64,000 nucleotides of DNA from Paenibacillus amylolyticus (GTDB lineage: Bacteria > Bacillota > Bacilli > Paenibacillales > Paenibacillaceae): contig NZ_CP121451.1 in NCBI RefSeq assembly GCF_029689945.1, positions 3,782,001 to 3,846,000 on the forward strand. Reading direction: 5' to 3'. A program made the position numbers and the translations under genes. Below the pieces are notes generated by a model. The model was not told the origin of the DNA, searched no databases, and worked only from the letters and a program-made list of their open reading frames with translations. Every line of letters begins with the position of its first letter. Position 1 is the stretch's first letter. Below, piece by piece: positions 28,441-42,774 of the stretch.

Positions 28441-30377
28441 ATGAAACACGAACAATTAGCTAAAGACATTCTGTCTGGCGTTGGTGGTAAACAGAACATC
28501 AACAGCGTGGTTCACTGCGCGACCAGACTTCGTTTCAAATTAAAAAATGATAGTAATGCAAAAACAGACGATCTTAAAAATCTGCCCGGAGTCATCACGG
28601 TAATGCAAAGCGGTGGACAATACCAGGTTGTCGTGGGTAACGAGGTCTCCGATGTGTATAAAGCCTTGCTACAGGTTGGGAATATGAATGCGGATGAACC
28701 GGTCTCCAGTGATGAGTCTGAATCTTCCGGCAAAAAGGAAAGTCTTCTGGGTCGGTTTATCGACTTGATCTCCGGTGTATTTACACCGATTCTTGGCTTG
28801 CTTGCTGCAACAGGGATGATCAAAGGTTTCTTGTCCATGTTTACTTCTCTCGAATGGCTGGACCCGGCTTCAGGAACATATCAATTGTTGAATGCTGCAG
28901 GAGACTGCCTGTTCTATTTTTTCCCAATCTTCTTAGGTTACACAGCAATGAAAAAATTCGGTGGATCTCCATTCCTCGGGATGGCCATCGGGGCATCACT
29001 TGTATATCCGACCTTATCAGGTCTTAGCGGTGGAGACCCGCTGTATACGCTGTTTGCAGGCACATTGTTTGAATCGCCGATTCATATCACGTTCCTGGGC
29101 ATTCCCGTTATCTTGATGAGTTATTCCTCATCTGTAATTCCGATTATAATTGCTGCTTATTTTGGAGCAAAAGTAGAAGCGTTCTTCAAAAAGATCATTC
29201 CGTCTGTCGTGAGAACGTTCCTGACGCCTTTCTTTACGATTCTGATTGTTGTTCCAGTAACCTTCCTCTTGATTGGTCCAATCGCGACATGGGCAAGTCA
29301 GCTAATCGGTGCAGGCGTATCGGGCATCTATGACTTGAGTCCATTGGTAACAGGTATTGTTGTTGGCGGTTTGTGGCAAGTGTTGGTTATCTTCGGGTTA
29401 CACTGGGGAATTGTACCAATCATGCTGCTGAATCTGTCCACACTGAAGGCCGATCCGATTTTGGCGATGATGTTCGCTGCTTCCTTTGCTCAGATTGGTG
29501 CTGTTCTTGGCGTTATGCTTAAAACAAAAAATACCAAACTTAAATCACTCGGTGTTCCTGCCTTCGTGTCCGGAATTTTCGGTGTAACTGAGCCAGCGAT
29601 TTATGGTCTAACTTTGCCACTGAAAAAACCATTTATTATGAGTTGTATTTCTTCTGCGGTAGCTGGTGGTATTATTGGATTCGCTGGTTCCAAAATGTTT
29701 GTGTTTGCTTCAGGCATCTTCGGTGTTCCAGCGCTGATTAGTCCAACAGCAGGGATTAACTATGAGTTCTGGATGGCTATGATTGCCACAGTTATTGCTT
29801 TTGTACTAAGCTTTGTTCTTGTTTATTTTGCAGGTTTCAAAGATCCTGCTAATCCGGAAGCTGCCAAACAGACTCCAGAGCCGGTAAAGAAGAGAAGGCT
29901 GCACTTGAGCCTAATCCAAATAATCGTTACGAAATTGCCAGCCCAATGACGGGTGATGTCGTTCCATTGCAAGAAATTAATGATGCTACATTTGCTGGTG
30001 AACACATGGGTAAAGGTATTGCCATTCGCCCAACCAGTGGAAGAGTGGTATCCCCGATTAATGGTGTTGTACAGACGATTTACCGTACCAAACATGCGAT
30101 TGGCCTTGTAGATGATCAAGGGGTAGAGATTCTGATCCATATCGGTCAGGATACGGTACAGCTCAAGGGTCAGCATTTTACAGCACATGTAAAAGACGGG
30201 GATCGTGTGAATGTCGGTGATCTGATCGTTGAATTCGATCTTCAAGCTATTATTGAGGCGGGGTATGAGACCGTAACACCGATCATTGTAACCAATACGG
30301 CTGATTATTTGGACGTGGTTGCAACAACAAATCGTGAGGTACAAGAAAAGGATAAATTGGTTACAGTTATTGGTTAA
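28441..30377 (+). CDS. bglP: Beta-glucoside PTS EIIBCA component 1 (one frameshift)
   Basis: Sugar-specific PTS permease of about 645 residues that imports and phosphorylates a beta-glucoside. It has the EIIB Cys in VVHCATRLRFKL, an EIIC membrane domain of about ten segments, and EIIA with HIGQDTVQLKG. The break in the linker near 29893 is one missing base: EEKAALEPNPNNRYEI is restored before ASPMTGDVV. It is a close paralogue of the next gene, with most residues identical by eye. Control is by LicT and RAT 1. Confidence 0.93.
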
Positions 30378-30420
30378 TTATGCCATAAGTGTATATTTAA
30401 AAATGTACATCATGCTATTT

Positions 30421-30458
30421 AGGGACCATTTCGATACTTTCGAAGAGGTCCCTTTTTT
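30421..30458 (+). terminator. Rho-independent terminator after PTS gene 1
   Basis: AGGGACC at 30421-30427 pairs with GGTCCCT at 30447-30453 and a T6 run follows. Confidence 0.85.
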
Positions 30459-30505
30459 CATTTTCGATCACATTAATATATTTATGAATTTAATAAAAAT
30501 AAGTG

Positions 30506-30559
30506 TTGCAAACCTAGTTCAGATGTACTATGATGAGTTCAAGAAGTAAGCGCATACAT
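30506..30559 (+). promoter_or_regulatory. Promoter with cre-like site before PTS gene 2
   Basis: TTGCAA at 30506-30511 and TATGAT at 30529-30534 are 17 bases apart. Just downstream, 30544-30559 fits the CcpA cre consensus (WTGNNARCGNWWWCAW) with a single mismatch. This predicts catabolite repression by road-block. Confidence 0.62.
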
Positions 30560-30563
30560 CAAT

Positions 30564-30593
30564 CGGGTTGTAACTGTTCAATCAGGCAATTCC
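30564..30593 (+). promoter_or_regulatory. RAT element 2, upstream of the second one
   Basis: CGGGTTGTAACTG then AATCAGGCAA is nearly identical to the RAT in the antiterminator leader at 27347. No T-rich terminator arm follows, so it may be a relic or an extra LicT-binding site. Confidence 0.55.
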
Positions 30594-30674
30594 GACCATC
30601 CTCCGTTTGAGGATATGGCATGCAACTTACCTTTGTTATTAAAATGAATTAAATACCAATGTGTACAGCCTTAC

Positions 30675-30778
30675 AGGGTTGCAACCGTTAAGGGCAAAAC
30701 CTGAATTGCTGAATAACACGACTGATTTCCGGACGATCCGGTATGTTGTGTATGTTCAGTAGTTCAGGTTTTATTTGT
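30675..30778 (+). promoter_or_regulatory. RAT element 3 and overlapping terminator before PTS gene 2
   Basis: AGGGTTGCAACC...AGGGCAAAACCTGAA (30675-30705) matches RAT 1. AAAACCTGAA pairs with TTCAGGTTTT at 30763-30772, followed by T-rich sequence. It is the working LicT target of the second PTS gene. Confidence 0.83.
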
Positions 30779-30805
30779 TTCAAAAGTCATGGGGAGTCTA
30801 CTTAG

Positions 30806-32734
<1,929 letters not shown>

Positions 32735-32738
32735 TTAA

Positions 32739-34211
<1,473 letters not shown>

Positions 34212-34261
34212 TTCAGGTGTTCGCCACTACAGAATAAAACGTGTAATAAGGAATATTTTTA

Positions 34262-34306
34262 ACGAAAGAAGGAGCATCTCACTTACAGATGCCCTTCGTT
34301 TTTTTA
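34262..34306 (+). terminator. Terminator after the GH1 gene
   Basis: GAAGGAGCATCT and AGATGCCCTTC form a stem with a one-base bulge, followed by a T7 run. It ends the beta-glucoside operon. Confidence 0.82.
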
Positions 34307-34343
34307 TTCAAGCATTGGAGCAATCAGGAGTGATAGTGGTGTA

Positions 34344-35503
<1,160 letters not shown>

Positions 35504-35713
35504 GAGCGTTTCTCCCTCCAAGATGGATTGTGATACGCCTTATCGTATGCAAACTCTATCAGACTGCGAGGGCACTTATTCAATTTGGTTAGTAGTGTAG
35601 ATAGATTGATAGGGCGGGGGAATTCGGTAAAATGAGAGGAAGAGAGCGAATCTGGCATGAATAAGATGCAGGAAAGGGCCAGCGGGAGCTACTAATACAG
35701 AGAATAAGGGAAT

Positions 35714-36243
35714 GTGGATGTATTGACACAACTTCAGAATATACCGACCGTAACACCAGTTCAGACATACCAGATTGATGATGCTATTGATTTTGCCATG
35801 CGTGTACGCAGAGAAGTGTTTCCGATGCTGGATCCTACGAGATTGCCTCTAGACTTCGAGCAGTTCAGAGAACATTATCTGGATTCTGATCATGCGATCT
35901 TTCTCGTTGCAATGATGGGGATACGGGCATCGTCGGAACTATTGGGATATTACCATATGATGGACGCATTGAAGTCGTGAACGATCGATATGCAGCCCAG
36001 CCTGCAGCCGAGATTGTGAAATGTTATGTTGATCCGGCTTATCGCAGATATGGCATCGGTTCGATGCTGGTAAAGGAACTGGAGCATGTGGTGAAGGACA
36101 TGCATTATACGACGCTGTATTTGCATACACATCGCTTTTTGCCAGGGGCCGTAGATTTCTGGAAACGCCAAGGGTTTACGGTTATTGCTGAACAGGATGA
36201 TGACTGGCAGACCGTACATATGGACAAGTTGGCATGTAAGTGA
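35714..36243 (+). CDS. GNAT N-acetyltransferase (one frameshift)
   Basis: About 176 residues. The first frame holds the N-terminal half (DDAIDFAMRVRREVFPML). A missing A near 35911 restores LVANDGDTGIVGTIGILPYD. The second frame supplies acetyl-CoA motif A, CYVDPAYRRYGIGSMLVKEL, and VDFWKRQGFTVI. The start is GTG 35714. The substrate is unknown. Confidence 0.83.
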
Positions 36244-36300
36244 CACTGGAATGTATTGAAGGGAAAATAAAATTTTGATAGTAACGGGGGAGATCTATCC

Positions 36301-36759
36301 ATGTATTCAAGTCTGATTGAGAAGCTGGAGCATACCGAGGCTATACGCTGGTTCCCGAATCATCAAGTTCAAGAGAGCTGGATTGTTGAAGTTGAACAAG
36401 AATTGGGTTTTCCGTTACCTCCATCCTATCGCTGGTGGCTTCTGAATTATGGTCAAGCGCTGTTAAGCGGAACAGGAATTCTGACGATTACGTCTGAAGA
36501 ACACCGAGAGTATACGGATGTTGACATTTTGTATAGATACCGACTTGCCGATGAAGACGCCAAGAAGGAAGGGAAACTGGAGCTGTTTGTACCGGACGAG
36601 GATGAATATTACTACTTTGATACGCAGACGGTTGATCACCTTGGAGAGTATAAAGTGATGCGTTTGGATTACTTTAATGGTGAACCTGAAGTATACGCGG
36701 ATTCTTTTGCCGGATTCTTGGAGAAGTTGATCGATCAGCGAACACCACGGAATAAATAA
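36301..36759 (+). CDS. SMI1/KNR4 (SUKH) family protein
   Basis: A 152-residue protein with the SUKH signature: ELGFPLPPSYRWWLLNYG, then a beta-rich middle and FAGFLEKLID at the end. Many bacterial members are immunity proteins against nuclease toxins, others are regulators. No toxin gene is adjacent. The start ATG 36301 follows GGGGGAG. Confidence 0.83.
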   Translation: MYSSLIEKLEHTEAIRWFPNHQVQESWIVEVEQELGFPLPPSYRWWLLNYGQALLSGTGILTITSEEHREYTDVDILYRYRLADEDAKKEGKLELFVPDEDEYYYFDTQTVDHLGEYKVMRLDYFNGEPEVYADSFAGFLEKLIDQRTPRNK

Positions 36760-36834
36760 TTTTATATAAGGGAACTGCCTGTCGGAACTCGCTCGCTTAG
36801 ACATAGACAACATACATGATGGGAGTAAAAGCAG

Positions 36835-37695
36835 ATGCAAGATACGAAGCGGAAAATTGTTTTTATTGATATTGATGGTACCTTGGTTGATGATGATGGG
36901 AACATTCCGTTGTCAGCCCAGAAGGCTTGCAAACAAGCCAGAGAGAACGGGCATCTGCTCTATTTATGTACAGGTCGATCCAAGGCGGAAATCTATGATT
37001 CCATCTGGGATGTCGGATTTGACGGTTTGATTGGTGCAGGTGGGGGCTATGTGGAGTTTGGCAAGGACGTGCTGTATCACAAAAGGGTGACATCGGAAGA
37101 TGTACGTCATATGGTCGACTTCTTCAATGAACACGGTATTGACTTCTATCTTGAATCCAATTCGGCATTGTATGCAAGCAGTAATCTTCAACCTCACCTT
37201 GAACGCCGCATCTATGGAGATGTGGAGAATGATCCGGTTGCTCGAGAGAAGAAGGAGCTGAAACCGCATCCGTTTATTGCCGGATTGACGTATGGAGAGA
37301 CCGACCTGTACAAGGATGACGTGAACAAAGTGTGTTTCTTGGAGAGCGCGGTGATCCCGTTTGAGCGAATCAAGCAGGAGTTCGAAGGGAAATTCGAAGT
37401 CATTCAGTGCACGGTGCCGATCTTTGGTGAAGGCAGTGGTGAGCTGATGATCCCTGGCATTCACAAAGCCATCGCGATTGCTGATCTGCTAAAGCATCTG
37501 GACATATCGCAGGAGGATACATTCGCCATCGGGGATGGCATGAATGATGCCGAGATGCTGGAGTTTTGTAACATCGGCATCTCCATGGGCAATGCAAAGC
37601 CAGGTCTGAAAGCCATTGCAGACGATATTACGGGCACAGTTGAGGAAGATGGTTTGTATCATAGTTTTGTAAAGTATGGATTGATTGAGGGGTAA
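36835..37695 (+). CDS. Cof-type HAD hydrolase
   Basis: Intact 286-residue HAD-IIB phosphatase. Motif I is VFIDIDGTLVDDD, motif II LCTGRSKAE, motif III Lys in HKAIAIADLLKHL and motif IV AIGDGMNDAEML. It dephosphorylates a sugar or cofactor phosphate in the cytoplasm. Confidence 0.92.
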   Translation: MQDTKRKIVFIDIDGTLVDDDGNIPLSAQKACKQARENGHLLYLCTGRSKAEIYDSIWDVGFDGLIGAGGGYVEFGKDVLYHKRVTSEDVRHMVDFFNEHGIDFYLESNSALYASSNLQPHLERRIYGDVENDPVAREKKELKPHPFIAGLTYGETDLYKDDVNKVCFLESAVIPFERIKQEFEGKFEVIQCTVPIFGEGSGELMIPGIHKAIAIADLLKHLDISQEDTFAIGDGMNDAEMLEFCNIGISMGNAKPGLKAIADDITGTVEEDGLYHSFVKYGLIEG

Positions 37696-37728
37696 GTGCA
37701 TACGGTTTCACTAATGAACAGTTAATAA

Positions 37729-37758
37729 AAGAGAGCAACCTCAGTTGCTCTCGAATTT
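37729..37758. terminator. Bidirectional terminator
   Basis: GAGAGCAAC (37731-37739) pairs with GTTGCTCTC (37744-37752). T-rich sequence follows on the plus strand and TTTTATT on the minus strand, so it serves both the HAD gene and the convergent stalk-domain gene. Confidence 0.75.
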
Positions 37759-38862
37759 TAATAATCGGACCATGAATATATCTGTCCATTGTAGAAGGTT
37801 ACATAGGTATTTCCATAGACCCAAATATCAATAGAACCTAATGAACTGGTAGAGTTACTGGTGCTATTGGGACTCCCCAAGAAAGTAACACTTGATTAAA
37901 CGTCATCCCTAATTTGATCTTTTGCTGACTAATAAGTTTCCAGACGTTTGAAGACCAGCCTGGGTAATCTTTTTAGGATCACTGTCATAGAACAACCCAT
38001 TAATAAAATCATTTGGATCGTCTGTAACAGGCAACTTGAACGTAATCGACTTCCCACTAGCTCTTTTGGCTTTCACAATTACATTATTTTTTTTAATATC
38101 AACGGAAATGATTTTTATTTTTTCTAAATGATAAAGTGGATTTGAAGAGGGTAAATTATTTTTGTTAGCCCAATATTCGCCCCCCTTAAAAGCGATATAT
38201 ATGAAATGTTCGTAATCAAAATAATAACAAAAATTCGAAAATCCAATGTCCTTATATATGTATTCTGTGACGGTCTTTCCATTTGCTGATTGAATAGTTA
38301 CTTCCGTGAGTTGATAAAGTTGGGTCATGCTGACGATCCAGCCAGGTTGATCTAGTGCATAAGAATATACTTTTGATCCAAAATCGGAACGATATGCTTT
38401 GGGAACACTAAGGACGCCGTTCATTAATTTCTTAGTCCGTTTTGCTCCGTCCTCGTCTCCCCATATAAATGCTACCATTAAATTATCTTCATTCCTGCCG
38501 GAGTAACCGGAAACCTTTAGGAACTTCTCATATGATATGTAGGTTATTCCTTTGTACAAAATGGTGTCTTTCTTACTTACTTGTTCTTTCTTTAATTTGG
38601 TTTTGACTTCGAATCCATTTCCTACAGCAATAAGTGAACCGATTTGTTTGAACATTTTGATAGGAATGTAAACCGTACCATTATCCGCTAGAAATGCTTG
38701 ATCTTTGAAACTTGCTAGCTTTCCATCAATGAATACAGTGTATTCAATATCACGGTAAGACTCAGCTAGAGGATTACCAGCTGCTAACATGTGTGACGGA
38801 AGTAGTATGAACAGTAAACTAAAACTAATAAAAATACAGGCCAATTTCTTGAGACTATTCAT
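37758..38862 (-). CDS. Secreted stalk-domain (copper amine oxidase N-terminal type) protein (two frameshifts)
   Basis: About 365 residues. A signal peptide (MNSLKKLACIFISFSLLFIL, cleavage probably after MLAAG) precedes a stalk domain (YTVFIDGKLASFKDQAFLAD, TVYIPIKMFKQIGSL). The frame closes falsely at 37909. Adding one base at 37920-37923 gives SKKIKLGMTFNQVLL, and one at 37882-37884 gives FLGSPNSTSNSTSSLGSIDI and WVYGNTYVTFYNGQIYSWSD to the stop at 37758. GMTFNQV...LGSP is the usual SmpA-like end of such Paenibacillus proteins. The function is unknown, cell-surface. Confidence 0.75.
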
Positions 38863-39023
38863 TACAGATTCTCCTTTTATGTTTTTACCTTAAAAATATA
38901 GCATGAAGTTAATGGCCATAACAGGAAATTATTTGCTTGATCTGATTTGCTCAACATTTAATCCTCCTTGTCCGATATATAATAAGTACGCCCATAGATA
39001 AGATAGAGAAAGGAGTACAGAGC

Positions 39024-39206
39024 ATGGATATTGCAGCATTATCAATGGCGATGAGCCAGGCTTCAGTAATGCAGTCGGCAAGCTTGCAAGTGATGTCTAT
39101 GTCGAAAGACATGGCACAGCAGCAGGGTCAGCAAATGACGGAAATGTTAAAGTCACTTCCGGCTCCTCATCCGAATCTGGGTGGAAGTCTCGATCTTTCG
39201 GTTTAG
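39024..39206 (+). CDS. YjfB-family small protein
   Basis: A 60-residue protein starting MDIAALSMAMSQASVMQSAS and ending PHPNLGGSLDLSV, the two conserved ends of the YjfB putative motility family. The start ATG 39024 follows GAAAGGAG. It is a single gene with its own terminator. Confidence 0.88.
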   Translation: MDIAALSMAMSQASVMQSASLQVMSMSKDMAQQQGQQMTEMLKSLPAPHPNLGGSLDLSV

Positions 39207-39254
39207 TTGATATTACAGCATGTGTTCTAATGTAACACCCATTGCAGCAAGCAA

Positions 39255-39306
39255 AGCCCGACCCGCTCCAATTCTAAAGAATTGAAGCGGGTCGGGCTGT
39301 TTTTTC
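39255..39306. terminator. Strong bidirectional terminator
   Basis: A 19-base arm at 39255-39273 pairs with 39280-39298 with one mismatch, then a T6 run. It separates the YjfB gene from the convergent HAD gene. Confidence 0.88.
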
Positions 39307-39348
39307 TATATACTAATTAAGAAATTACGATCTTATCAGGCGATCTTC

Positions 39349-40086
39349 TCAGCGTAGCTTCGCCAGGCTTGGCGATCTGCCTTCAAAAGGCATTTCATCC
39401 TTCAAGGTCCATAACTCATCGTAACTGGAAATCTGAAGATCGGCTTTGGCCAAGTCCTGATTGCCTGATCCCGGATTGTGATAGCCGATGCAGCGCATGC
39501 CTGCACTTTTGGCCGCCTGAACACCATTGCGAGAGTCTTCGATGACCAGACAATTCGATGGGGATGCGCCAACCATTTCAGCTGTGGTCAGGAAAATATC
39601 TGGTGCCGGCTTGCCATTTTCGACTTCCTCTCCGGTCATTCGTACCTCAAAGTATCGCCCAAGTCCGGTCTTGTCCATAATCAAATCAATCAGTGCACGT
39701 GGAGAGGAAGACGCAACGGCTATGGGAATGTGTTGCTCATGCAGCCAGCTTAACCAGCGTTCGACAGAAGGCATTGCCTTCAAGTTTGAATGAGCCAGCA
39801 TGGTTTGCATCACATTGTGCTGATGATAAGCCAATACTTCTTCCAGTGTAACCGTCAGTTGATGTTTTTCCAGTACTTGCTGCCACATGGACTCGAGCGT
39901 AACTCCAACATAAGTATGGTGTTCTTCATCCGTCATCACTGCGCCAAAATGGGCAAAGGAGCTGCGCTCAATCTCGAAATATATCGGTTCGCTGTCAATC
40001 AGTACACCATCCATATCAAAAATGACTGCCTGAATGATGTTATCATCGGCTGCACCCAGTCCACCAGGCGCTTGGTTTGCTACCAT
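39349..40086 (-). CDS. HAD phosphatase, beta-phosphoglucomutase/PGP-like
   Basis: A 245-residue HAD-IA protein. It has the nucleophile motif VIFDMDGVLIDSEP, SSSPRALIDLI, the Lys motif GKPAPDIFL and the acidic motif VIEDSRNGVQAAKSAG. The start at 40086 follows GGAGGAGG. It lies last in a minus-strand group with a dehydrogenase, an aminotransferase and a transporter and may dephosphorylate an intermediate of that pathway. Confidence 0.88.
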   Translation of the reverse strand: MVANQAPGGLGAADDNIIQAVIFDMDGVLIDSEPIYFEIERSSFAHFGAVMTDEEHHTYVGVTLESMWQQVLEKHQLTVTLEEVLAYHQHNVMQTMLAHSNLKAMPSVERWLSWLHEQHIPIAVASSSPRALIDLIMDKTGLGRYFEVRMTGEEVENGKPAPDIFLTTAEMVGASPSNCLVIEDSRNGVQAAKSAGMRCIGYHNPGSGNQDLAKADLQISSYDELWTLKDEMPFEGRSPSLAKLR

Positions 40087-40156
40087 GTTGTATTCCTCCT
40101 CCAGGATTGTGTAAACATATATCTCTAATGTATTCTATCATGGTTAGCTTTTTGCT

Positions 40157-41206
40157 TCAGTAACTGGAACCGCTGGATTGCAGTACAACCTTGATCGCAT
40201 GTGAAGAGGCTTGAAGTATGCGTCCCTGAATATCGCAGCCTAGTGTGCGGAATGCCTCTTCGTAATCCTCCAACGGGAAGGAGTGGGTAATGATTTTTTT
40301 CGCTGGAATGATCTCTTGCTCAATCATGTAATGTGCTGTGGCGAATGTGCCCAGTGAATCGATGGAACCGATAATTTTGAGACTGCGGTCCACGACTTCT
40401 TTTGGATTAAAAGACGTATTTCCATCTCTCAGACCGACAAGCATCAGATAACCGCCACTGGCGAGCTGGGAGAGCACTTGTGTACCTACAACGCCTGTTG
40501 TATCCACAATCATATCGACCTGATGGGTTGCGGGTGACAGCGATTCTATTGCATTTTCGAAGGATGAATGAACCTCCCAACGATCGGGTGCAATGGAGGC
40601 GGCAATGGCCAAGCGTTCCTCCGAGATGTCGACCAGGCAGCCGGTAACCCCTTTGGACGCGAGGGCGTAGCTGTACAGAATGCCAATCGGGCCTGCGCCG
40701 AGGATAATCGTTCTGAAATTCGGCAGTAGATGGATCTGATTAATCCCTGTCAGCATGCAGCTGAGCGGTTCCGTCAACGTCGCTTCCTCATAGCTCACAT
40801 GATCCTTTAATTTGTACAAAAAGCGATCTTCGGTCACATAATAATCCGTAAATGTCCCGTCAGCACTTACACCTGTCTCCGTAACCGACTTATGTGTGCA
40901 ATGATTTTGTCTGCCTGTTCTGCACATGTCGCATTGTCCGCAATAGTAAGTAGGGTCGATCACAACGCGGTCGCCCGGTTGTAGTGTTGTTACCGCAGAG
41001 CCAACATCGATGACTTCCCCGGCAGACTCATGACCGAGAATGACGGAAGGGATCGCATGATATTTGCCGCTGACAATACCGAGATCGGTACCGCACACGC
41101 CTGTCGCCCGAATACGTACCAACACCTGATTATCTCTTGTGATTTCCGGGACAGGTCGTTCCTCAAGTGCAACATCCCAGGCTGATTTGTATACCAATGC
41201 AAGCAT
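40157..41206 (-). CDS. Zinc-dependent alcohol/sorbitol-type dehydrogenase (MDR)
   Basis: A 349-residue medium-chain dehydrogenase. Catalytic zinc ligands are in GVCGTDLG and GHESAGEV, the structural zinc cysteines in CGQCDMCRTGRQNHC, and the NAD motif in IILGAGPIGILYS. It probably oxidises a polyol or amino alcohol. The substrate may be linked to the adjacent aminotransferase. Confidence 0.92.
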   Translation of the reverse strand: MLALVYKSAWDVALEERPVPEITRDNQVLVRIRATGVCGTDLGIVSGKYHAIPSVILGHESAGEVIDVGSAVTTLQPGDRVVIDPTYYCGQCDMCRTGRQNHCTHKSVTETGVSADGTFTDYYVTEDRFLYKLKDHVSYEEATLTEPLSCMLTGINQIHLLPNFRTIILGAGPIGILYSYALASKGVTGCLVDISEERLAIAASIAPDRWEVHSSFENAIESLSPATHQVDMIVDTTGVVGTQVLSQLASGGYLMLVGLRDGNTSFNPKEVVDRSLKIIGSIDSLGTFATAHYMIEQEIIPAKKIITHSFPLEDYEEAFRTLGCDIQGRILQASSHAIKVVLQSSGSSY

Positions 41207-41250
41207 GAAAATAACCTCCTTATAATTATATAAAATATAAATTTAGCGTT

Positions 41251-41440
41251 TTATCTTAAAGCAGTTACTGACAAGATCCGAAAGTAGTGAAGGGGACGAA
41301 ATCGATTCTGGAGAAGCGAAGCGTTCGCCTTTATCAACGGATTTTTCCCTTGGGAAAGGAAAATCAAGAAAATCCGTGGATAACAGCGATCATAAGAACG
41401 ATTCGTAACCGAAACGAACACTTCGAACAGTTGCATTGAA
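41251..41440. repeat. Structured intergenic element, possible Paenibacillus dispersed repeat
   Basis: The 239-base spacer between two minus-strand genes contains ACGGATTTT (41337-41345) and its perfect complement AAAATCCGT (41369-41377), with an inner TTTCCC/GGGAAA pair, and a nearby GCGAA/TTCGC pair. It does not encode a convincing protein. I believe similar elements recur between genes in Paenibacillus, but only one copy is seen here. Confidence 0.35.
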
Positions 41441-41445
41441 ATGTT

Positions 41446-42684
41446 TTAATGAACGCTGGCAAGCACCGAATCCAGCCGCTCCACAATCTCTACCAGTTCG
41501 TCTTCAGTTGTGGTGAGGGAAGGCCGGACCTTAACCACGTTACCGAAGCCATATCGTGAACTTCTCAAGATCAGATGCTCATCTGTAAAAGCACGGTCAA
41601 CAATGGCATTGGTTTTAAGTGTATCCGGTTCATTACCGTCACCGACGATCTCCAGCCCCCACATTAACCCGACGCCACGAGCTTCCCCGATACTTGGGTA
41701 CTTTATCGTCAATTCATGTAATAATTCACCCAGAATTTCACCTTTGCGTTTTACGGCATCGAGAAATCCGGGTTCGGATACCACCTCCAGGGTGGATTTG
41801 GCAGCGGTTACGGAAATGAGATTGCTTCCAGAGGTGAAGGAATGTTCATGCTTCTCGAGCACATTTAATCGGGATTGCATTAATACAGCAGCAACAGGTA
41901 CGCCGATTCCGCCAAGACCTTTGGCAAGAGTAATCATGTCAGGCTGGATATCAAACAGCTCGCTGGCAAACATGGTTCCTGTACGACCAATGCCAGTCTG
42001 TACTTCGTCGGCAATGAGAAGCATGTTGTACTCATCACACAGTTTACGCAGTCGTTTGAAATATCCGGCAGGAGGAATGATATTGCCGCCATTCCCAAGA
42101 ATGGGTTCGATGATCATGCAGGCGACTGAGCCGGAACTTGCATATTCTATTGCATTAGAGATAGCTTCAACGCATTGATAGCCGCAGTCACCGTTTGAGG
42201 ATTTGAATGGGCAGCGATAACAGTATGGGGCAGGTACATGAACAGCGTTAGCCGCTGCTGAATTGGGGAACCGTTTCCGCCTAAAGGCATTTCCCGAGAT
42301 GCCGGTGGCAAATTGGGTCTGCCCATGATGGGATAGATACAGGCTGATGATGTCTGTCGATTCCGTATATTTCTGTGCAATTTTGGTCGCACATTCGTTG
42401 GCAGTTGAACCGGTAATATCCCGCATCCATCCGGCATTAATGTCGTTTGGAGCATATTCGATTAATTGATCAAGTACTTCATTTACGTAAGGTTCAGTGA
42501 AGGAGGAAGACATATGCGTCAGATTGCCGACTTGTTCCTGAATTTTGCTGACTACATGTGGGTGATTATAGCCCAGTGACAGATTGAACGTACCTGACAC
42601 GCCATCGAGGTATTCAACACCTGAATCGTCAATCAACTTAATCCCTTTTCCGGCTACGAAGCGGTTGTTGGTCAAAGTTTGCAT
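41446..42684 (-). CDS. Class III PLP aminotransferase
   Basis: Intact 412-residue aminotransferase of the acetylornithine/4-aminobutyrate type. Visible are GYNHPHVVSKI, LLIADEVQTGIGRTG, the PLP lysine in ITLAKGLGGIG and SFTSGSNLIS. A Cys-rich loop CYRCPFKSSNGDCGYQC is typical of the YgjG/GabT-like subgroup. Neighbours suggest catabolism of an amine or amino alcohol brought in by the MFS carrier. Confidence 0.92.
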   Translation of the reverse strand: MQTLTNNRFVAGKGIKLIDDSGVEYLDGVSGTFNLSLGYNHPHVVSKIQEQVGNLTHMSSSFTEPYVNEVLDQLIEYAPNDINAGWMRDITGSTANECATKIAQKYTESTDIISLYLSHHGQTQFATGISGNAFRRKRFPNSAAANAVHVPAPYCYRCPFKSSNGDCGYQCVEAISNAIEYASSGSVACMIIEPILGNGGNIIPPAGYFKRLRKLCDEYNMLLIADEVQTGIGRTGTMFASELFDIQPDMITLAKGLGGIGVPVAAVLMQSRLNVLEKHEHSFTSGSNLISVTAAKSTLEVVSEPGFLDAVKRKGEILGELLHELTIKYPSIGEARGVGLMWGLEIVGDGNEPDTLKTNAIVDRAFTDEHLILRSSRYGFGNVVKVRPSLTTTEDELVEIVERLDSVLASVH

Positions 42685-42774
42685 ACGATTTCCTCCAATA
42701 TTATGGTGTACTAGCTCGAACGAAGCTCAACAATTCCGGGTGATGCGGGCATCACCTCCTTTAAGAAATAGAAT

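Noticed and set aside
41251..41436. 61-codon minus-strand open frame in the aminotransferase-dehydrogenase spacer
   Set aside because: It covers palindromic sequence, has no family match and no proper ribosome site.
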